A stretch of 64,000 bases of DNA, from positions 620,001 through 684,000 of the forward strand of contig NHNY01000006.1 of assembly GCA_002786065.1 (NCBI GenBank). Reading direction: 5' to 3'. The notes under the pieces are model-generated. The model saw only the letters and a program-made list of their open reading frames with translations. It searched no databases and was not told the DNA's origin. Source of the DNA: Microcyclospora pomicola. Its lineage: Eukaryota > Ascomycota > Dothideomycetes > Capnodiales. The position numbers and the translations under genes are program-made. Below are positions 58,066 to 64,000 of the stretch, in pieces. Every line of letters starts with the position of its first letter. The stretch's first letter is position 1.

Positions 58066-59976
58066 ATGTTCAGTAGCCTACGAGGCAAGCGGGGAGGGGA
58101 CGTCGCTTGCATCTTCGTCCATGCTGGGGCCGGCTACCACAGCGTGCAGAACGAGAATGTTCACCTCGCTGCGTGTAATGAGTAAGATTGAAGCCCCCAG
58201 AGACTTGACAAAGATTGCTAACGAACCACCCACAGCGCTTCAAAAGCCGCAATGGCCGTATTGAGAGCTGGAGGATCTGCCACAGACGCAGTCGAGATCG
58301 CCATCAAGGTCTTAGAGGATCGCGAGATCACGAATGCCGGGTACGGCAGTAACCTCGCGATTGATGGGGTGGTTGAGTGTGACGCCGTCATTGTCAGCCA
58401 TACTGGCCAAAGCGGAGGAGTGGGCGCTGTCGCACGTTCGTACAGTGCCAGAATTGCTGAGTACATGTGACTGACAATTCTGCTAGAAATCAAGAATCCT
58501 ATCTCCCTAGCACGACTCCTCCTCGATCATGCAGAGCAGCCAATGTCGCTGCGAAGAGTGCCCCCAAACTTCCTGGTCGGCCAGGGTGCTACGGACTTCG
58601 CATACGAGCATGGCATGTCCGTACTTCCGATCGACCAGCTTATCTCGCCTAGCGCACGGGAGAGGTGGAAGCGGTGGCGTAACGACCTAGACAAAGCAGA
58701 TAACGCAAAGCGTCGCGAAGAGAGTGAGAGGTACGGGTTACCTTCAATGGGCTCCGGGATGGACATGACGAACTACCTGAATTCACAACAAAACTTAGAA
58801 CCAGATCGGAATTCCCACCTACAGGCAATGCGTGCGGGTCTGTTCAATGAAGGGCAACCAATGTCGCCACCTCCCAGTTCAGATCGCAAGCACATGCCTG
58901 ATGATGCAAGTGAGACAACGAGCACCACCTCTGACACCTCCACGCGGGACGTCGACTGTACGAATCCTGGTACTCTGAGCGATGATTCTGTCGGGTTTGA
59001 TCCACGCGGGCCACCGAGGATGGAGGTTCGTCCATACTCACAGAGGATCTTAACATCCCCGCCTCGGCCTATAGGGGTCAGTCTAGGCTCGAAAGTACCC
59101 GAACGAAACGAGAGCCTTCAAGTCGCACAGGGTTGCGGCTCGGAGTCGTGGAGACCTGGAGATAGAGCAACTCGTCAGCACCCGCACTCTAACATCTGCA
59201 ATTGGCAGGACGGATCGTCAGGCTCAGAGTCGGGCGAAACCAAGGTCTCGTTAGACGCCGGAAGTCAGATCCGTGCTGCAATGTCGCCACCCCCCAAAAG
59301 TGGGGATGGTCATCTCGCTCCATCAATTCGAGAGCAGCTAGAAGGCGATGCTCAGCGACGCGATCGATCTTCGGCACATCCAGACAGCTCTTCACCGGAT
59401 GACAAGGACTTGATTACAGACACCGTGGGGGCGATCGCCGTCGACATGTATGGTCATATCGCCTGCGGAGCATCCTCAGGGGGAATTGGCATGAAACACC
59501 GTGGTCGTATTGGACCAGCAGCTATCGTTGGTACCGGAGCATATGTAATCCCTATCGCGGAAGGAGATCGGGATGGTGTGGCTGTGGCAACCGTCACAAG
59601 TGGAACGGGAGAGCACATGGCCACAACCGTGGCTGCCAAAACCTGCTCCGATCGTGTGTACAACAATCAGCGCTTGGGATATGCTGGCAAGTTGGAAGAA
59701 TGCGGCGACGATGAAGCCATCCATGGATTCATCAAGCAAGACTTCATGTGTCACCCAAGTGTCAAGACCTCACATTCCACAGGCGCGATCGGCATGCTTA
59801 CGTTGAAGAAGTCGAGTCAAGGCATTTACCTATACTACGGCCACAACACAGACTCCTTCGCCCTAGCGTCTATGCATTCGGATGAGTCGAAGCCAGTCTG
59901 CACGATGAGCAGAAGCAAAGGCCAGGGCGTCATAGCGCAGGGAGGACGAGCTATTCGGTATCGAAGGAAGAAATGA
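58066..59976 (+). CDS. Taspase/asparaginase-type threonine hydrolase
   Basis: The CDS is join(58066..58181, 58236..58435, 58487..59976), 601 residues. Introns are 54 and 51 bp; the second has a weak GTTCGT donor but a good CTGAC branch and the right phase. It is an N-terminal-nucleophile hydrolase: the proenzyme cuts itself before a Thr that then becomes the active site. IFVHAGAGYHSVQNE, CNDASKAAMAVLRAGGSATDAVE, and VKNPISL-like IKNPISLARLLLDHA are typical of threonine aspartase. The nucleophile is in DTVGAIAVD, Thr418 by my count, followed by ASSGGIGMKHRGRIG and SGTGE. Human taspase 1 has its Thr at 234, so a low-complexity Ser/Pro-rich insertion of roughly 180 residues precedes the cut site here. 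Substrates in fungi are unknown. Confidence 0.83.
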
Positions 59977-61094
59977 TCTGTGAGTTTGAGCAAGAGCTAG
60001 GGACGATGATCCTTGGTGCGCATTGGATGTGCCATGTCTGTACTCTGTGCAATATGTGTCGTGCAAACGCAGAACGCTGCTACCTAACCTGCTTGCTTTT
60101 CGTCGGCACCAACGGTCATAGACTTTGGGTCCTGTCGGCATGGGAAAGAGACAGCCTTTCCTAATTCTCACTGCTAGCTCCTAGATTCCTGTCGATATGC
60201 AGCTCCAAGGCGTCACATCACTCCACTCTGCCCTGCCCTTACTCACGGTATATCCTCCGGCGCGCAAATACAGCTTCCAATAGTCCTCCTTTACGAGAAC
60301 CTGCGATACTAAGTCAACCTGATCCTTCACCCTGGTCACATGTGTACATCACTTCGGCATGTCTTCGCCTGTCCGTACACGGTCAACCAGTGAGGAGTGA
60401 ATTGATGTGGTAGGAATGCCGCGATCTTCCATCGGCATCCTCATGGAAGCACGCTAACAACTTTCTAAACCCCAAGGAGCGTCCAGATCAAGAAGGTCTG
60501 AAAACAACTGACGTTGGAATATAATTACCTTCATCCGATGTGTCTTGCATCACGATGGAGGTCTCCCCACATTCCGGACCCCACAAAGCGGCACGGCGTG
60601 TCTGCCGATCATAACATCATGTTCGTCACGTCACAGCATGAGAAAACCACTGCATGTACTTCGCTTTAGCATCCCATTCATCCGGGCCTTCATGGCCCTT
60701 CGCCGTTGTGCGATCATCGGTACCTGCGATGCCCCAAACCCATCATATCGTCCCGAGAACCTTGGCGGCTCAATCCTGCAAAGAGGGGTTGCATAGCTCT
60801 ATGTCGGAGGGGACGGATGGTGATCTGCGGTCTGCCATTGGGATGTAGAGCTCAATGTGGAATACTGCACCTCTAGTGGAGCCGATGTTGTCTGTAGGTA
60901 GGTCGAGGTTCAGTCACTATGTGTGTGTGCTCTCGGGAACTTCGAATGATCACCGAGCTGCATATCAATAGGTATAGATATATCGACTTGAGCCTCTGGC
61001 TGGTTGTTATGTATTCGAGTGGTGGTCTTTGGTTCTCTTAGAAGCTTATGTGCACTCGGACTCTCTCTGCTTCTTTCGTCACATTCTTCTCACC
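59977..61094. other. Intergenic: taspase 3' flank and GH35 promoter
   Basis: These 1118 bp hold no recognisable gene. A GTATAGATATATC stretch near 60970 could serve as a TATA-like element for the GH35 gene. Confidence 0.6.
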
Positions 61095-64000
61095 ATGTTG
61101 ATATCCAGGTTGCTGGAGGCAGCATTGCTGCTCTCCGCGAATGTGGCTGCTATTGCGCTGGGTGGGAAACCTGACATGATGATCAAGAGGGCGGAGAACG
61201 ATGGCCTGCAGGACATCGTGACGTGGGACGAGGTGCGTCCTACTCGGAAGCCCTGGCAAAAGATTCAACGATGATACTGACAGTCCTTCTAGCATTCACT
61301 CTACGTCCACGGCCAACGAATCCTACTATTCAGCGGCGAGTTCCATCCCTTTCGTCTACCTGTGCCCGGCCTCTGGCTCGACATCTTCCAAAAAATCAAA
61401 GCTCTCGGCTACAGCGGCGTGTCCTTCTACACCGACTGGGCGCTTCTTGAAGGCAAACCCGGCGACTTCAGCGCTGAGGGGATCTTCAACTTCGAGCCTT
61501 TCTTCGATGCCGCGAAGACAGCCGGGATCTATCTCCTCGCTCGACCGGGTCCATACATCAACGCTGAAGTCTCAGGAGGTGGCTTTCCGGGATGGCTGCA
61601 GCGTAATCCTGCGTTGTATAGGACGCGAGACCCGGAGTATCTCGCTGCCACTGCGAACTATGCGGCGAAGATGGGCGCCATCATTGCTAAAGCACAAATC
61701 ACTAATGGTGGACCGGTTATCTTGGTCCAGCCGGAGAACGAATATACTGTTGCTGTCGATTCGTACACCCTGTTTCCCGACGCAGAATACTTTGGCTTTG
61801 TCGAGAAGCAACTACGGGATGCTGGGATCGTGGTACCATTCATTAGCAATGATGCGTCACCGAACGGGAACTTCGCGCCTGGCCCGCCTCGAAAAGCTGC
61901 AGCGGTGGACATCTATGGATATGATGGCTATCCGCTCGGGTTCGACTGTGCCAACCCGACTGTATGGCCCCCTGGCGCACTACCTACGAACTACGGCACG
62001 CTCCACCAGAACGAAAGCTCCAGCACGCCGAACTCCATCGTCGAGTTCCAAGGCGGCTCCTTCGACCCCTGGGGCGGCCTGGGCTTCGCACAATGCGCCG
62101 AACTGCTGAACGCCGAATTCGAACGGGTCTTCTACAAGAACGAATTCAGCTTCGGGCTGACCATCTTGAACATCTACATGACGTACGGCGGCACGAACTG
62201 GGGCAACCTCGGACATCCCGGCGGCTACACGAGCTACGACTACGGCGCGGTCATCACGGAGGACCGCCTGGTCAGCCGCGAGAAATACTCCGAGGCCAAG
62301 CTCGAGGCGAACTTTCTGCAAGCTTCGCCCGCCTACTTGACCGCCGTCTACCAGGGCCAGCTTCCCATCAATGGCTCCTTCACGGGGAACAGCGCCCTTG
62401 CCACCACGGCCCTGTACAGCTCGACGACGAAGTTCTTCGTCGTCCGCCACGCCGCATACCAGTCGTACGACACCACGCCATATTCGGTCACCCTGCCAAC
62501 AAGCAAGGGCAATATCACCATTCCCCAGCTCGGTGGCTCGCTGTCCCTGCATGGTCGTGACTCCAAGTTCCACGTGACCGACTACGACGTCGGCGGCATC
62601 AACCTGCTGTACTCAACGGCCGAGATATTCACGTGGAAACGCTATGGTGCGCAGAGAGTGCTCGTGGTCTACAGCGGGCCGGACGAGGAGCATGAGCTCG
62701 CCGTGTCTGGTGGTGGTCGTGCGCAACTGGTCGAAGGCCAGGGCGTCACATTCGGCAAAACGCAGGGGGCGACCGTGATCCACTTCAAGACGAGCGCGAC
62801 GCGACGGATCGTGAGATTGAGCTGTGATCTGCAAATATACATCTTGGACCGAAATTCTGCGTACGACTATTGGGTGCTGTCTCTACCCTCAGACTCCACG
62901 ACAGGTAATTACACGAACCCGACATTGGCAATATCAGCGCCGATCATCAGGGCGGGATATCTTCTGCGGACTGTGGAAGTGCGTGGATCCACAGTCTCAC
63001 TGACCGGCGATTTGAACGCCACAACACCGTTGGAGATCATCGGCGGCGCACCACGATGGATGCGCAAGCTGCTATTCAACGGCAAAAGCATACCATTTCA
63101 CCAAGACTGGCGATCAGGCATCGTGTCGGCCACGCTCACGTACATGAATGCGACGTTTTCGATCCCAGATCTGTCCTCGCTGCCGTGGAAGGCCATCGAC
63201 TCTCTCCCAGAGATTCAGCCTGCGTACTCGGACGCCCTGTGGACTCCCGCAACGCTCTCGTACTCCAACAATACTGCGCGCAATCTGACGACCCCGACGT
63301 CGCTTTACGCTTCCGACTATGGCTACAACACAGGGAATTTGCTGTACCGTGGACATTTCACAGCCACTGGCAACGAGACCTCGCTTTATCTGTCTACCGC
63401 GGGTGGTTCAGCGTTCGGGCATTCCGTCTGGCTGGACGACACTTTCGTCGGTTCATTTTATGGAGGCGATAAATATCTGATGTACAACGAGACGTATCCG
63501 CTGCCCGCCTCGCAGAAGCCGCTGAAGCACGGACAGAGCTACGTCGTCACCGTGTTGGTAGACAACATGGGCTTGGATGAGGGCTATGATGTTGGTGGCA
63601 GCACGATGAAGAATCCGCGCGGCATCCTTGACTACCACCTGTCCGGCCGCGAGAAGAGCGCTATCTCATGGAAGGTGACTGGCAATCTCGGCGGAGAAGA
63701 TTACCGTGATCGAACCCGTGGCCCGCTGAATGAAGGTGGGCTGTTCGCGGAAAGGCAAGGCTATCACCTCCCCGGTGCCCCGAATGAGGATTGGGACACT
63801 GTAGTCGGCGGGCCAATGACTGGGCTGACCCAAGCCGGAGTTAAAATCTATGCCACGACTTTTGATCTGGACATGCCAGTTGGCTATGACATTCCGCTGG
63901 CCTTCTCGTTTGCGAACACGACCACCGCCGCGGTGGCCAGCAATAACGGTACAGCGATGGGAAATGGGGTGCCGAGCTATCGGGCGCAGATCTATGTCAA
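61095..64000 (+). CDS. Secreted GH35 beta-galactosidase (3' end outside the window)
   Basis: The visible CDS is join(61095..61232, 61293..64000), 948 complete codons so far and still open at the edge. Fungal LacA-type enzymes are near 1000 residues, so only the end is missing. The first 22 residues form a signal peptide (LLEAALLLSANVAAIALG). A 60 bp intron (donor GTGCGT, branch ACTGACA, acceptor TTCTAG) follows residue 46. The catalytic barrel shows FSGEFHPFRLPVPGLWLDIF, RPGPYINAEVSGGGFPGW, the acid/base Glu in VQPENEY, and the nucleophile Glu in VEFQGGSFDPWGG. TYGGTNWGNLG and TSYDYGA complete the site. Jelly-roll domains follow (YRGHFTATGNET). The enzyme likely releases terminal galactose from plant cell-wall polymers outside the cell. 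Confidence 0.92.

Noticed and set aside
61980-62573. Antisense frame of 197 codons in the GH35 gene
   Set aside because: Same cause: strong G/C third-position bias of the sense gene opens the opposite frame.

Overview
The window is nuclear DNA of a filamentous ascomycete (Pezizomycotina). Dothideomycetes is my best guess, from the mix of gene families rather than from any decisive marker. The introns are short (47-118 bp where both ends are visible) with CTGAC/CTAAC-type branch sites. Typical fungal families are present: Zn2Cys6 regulator, 2EXR, DUF4385, Asi3-type RING ligase, GH35 galactosidase and fungal RNase H2 subunit C. I see 27 protein-coding genes with good support, one intron-containing tRNA-Val(AAC), and one doubtful 66-codon ORF. 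I see no rRNA, CRISPR array, transposon, LTR element or virus-like fossil, and no RIP-like AT-rich block. Most of the ORFs on opposite strands are shadows.

Layout, left to right. 0-16 kb: the 3' exon of a GID8-like E3 subunit; the telomere/promoter factor TBF1; a GNPAT/PlsB-type acyltransferase; a cyclopropane-fatty-acid-synthase-like methyltransferase; RNase H2 subunit C; PP2A catalytic subunit; and a large F-box/WD/UIM protein. 16-34 kb: an Asi3-like membrane RING ligase; a 2 kb gene-free stretch; an F-box-like protein; mitochondrial ribosomal protein uL23m; the Golgi ARF exchange factor Gea1/2; a small unknown protein; then three RNA-processing genes in a row (SEN54, DBR1, an Rpr2/Snm1-type RNase P/MRP subunit). 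33-47 kb: a 2EXR protein, a GNAT acetyltransferase, REV7, importin KAP114, a DUF4385 protein, the tRNA, a GT17 glycosyltransferase and PRMT5. 47-64 kb: PRP43, a Zn2Cys6 regulator, a second 2.3 kb gene-free stretch, ARP3, a taspase-like threonine hydrolase, and a secreted GH35 beta-galactosidase that runs off the right edge.

The genes are mainly housekeeping and sit in alternating head-to-head and tail-to-tail pairs; there is no metabolite cluster or defence island. The strongest theme is RNA processing. SEN54 cuts tRNA introns, and the tRNA-Val here has such an intron. PRP43 disassembles post-splicing intron-lariat complexes and DBR1 opens the lariats. The Rpr2-type protein belongs to RNase P/MRP. 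PRMT5, which methylates arginines in RGG/GR-rich tails, shares a 399 bp divergent promoter with PRP43. SEN54 and DBR1 end tail-to-tail, 50 bp apart, and both encode RGG-rich C-terminal tails. Whether this neighbourhood means anything functionally is inference.

Splice sites were placed by eye from donor, branch and acceptor motifs, reading frame, and fit to remembered family sequences. Joined coordinates are given in each entry.
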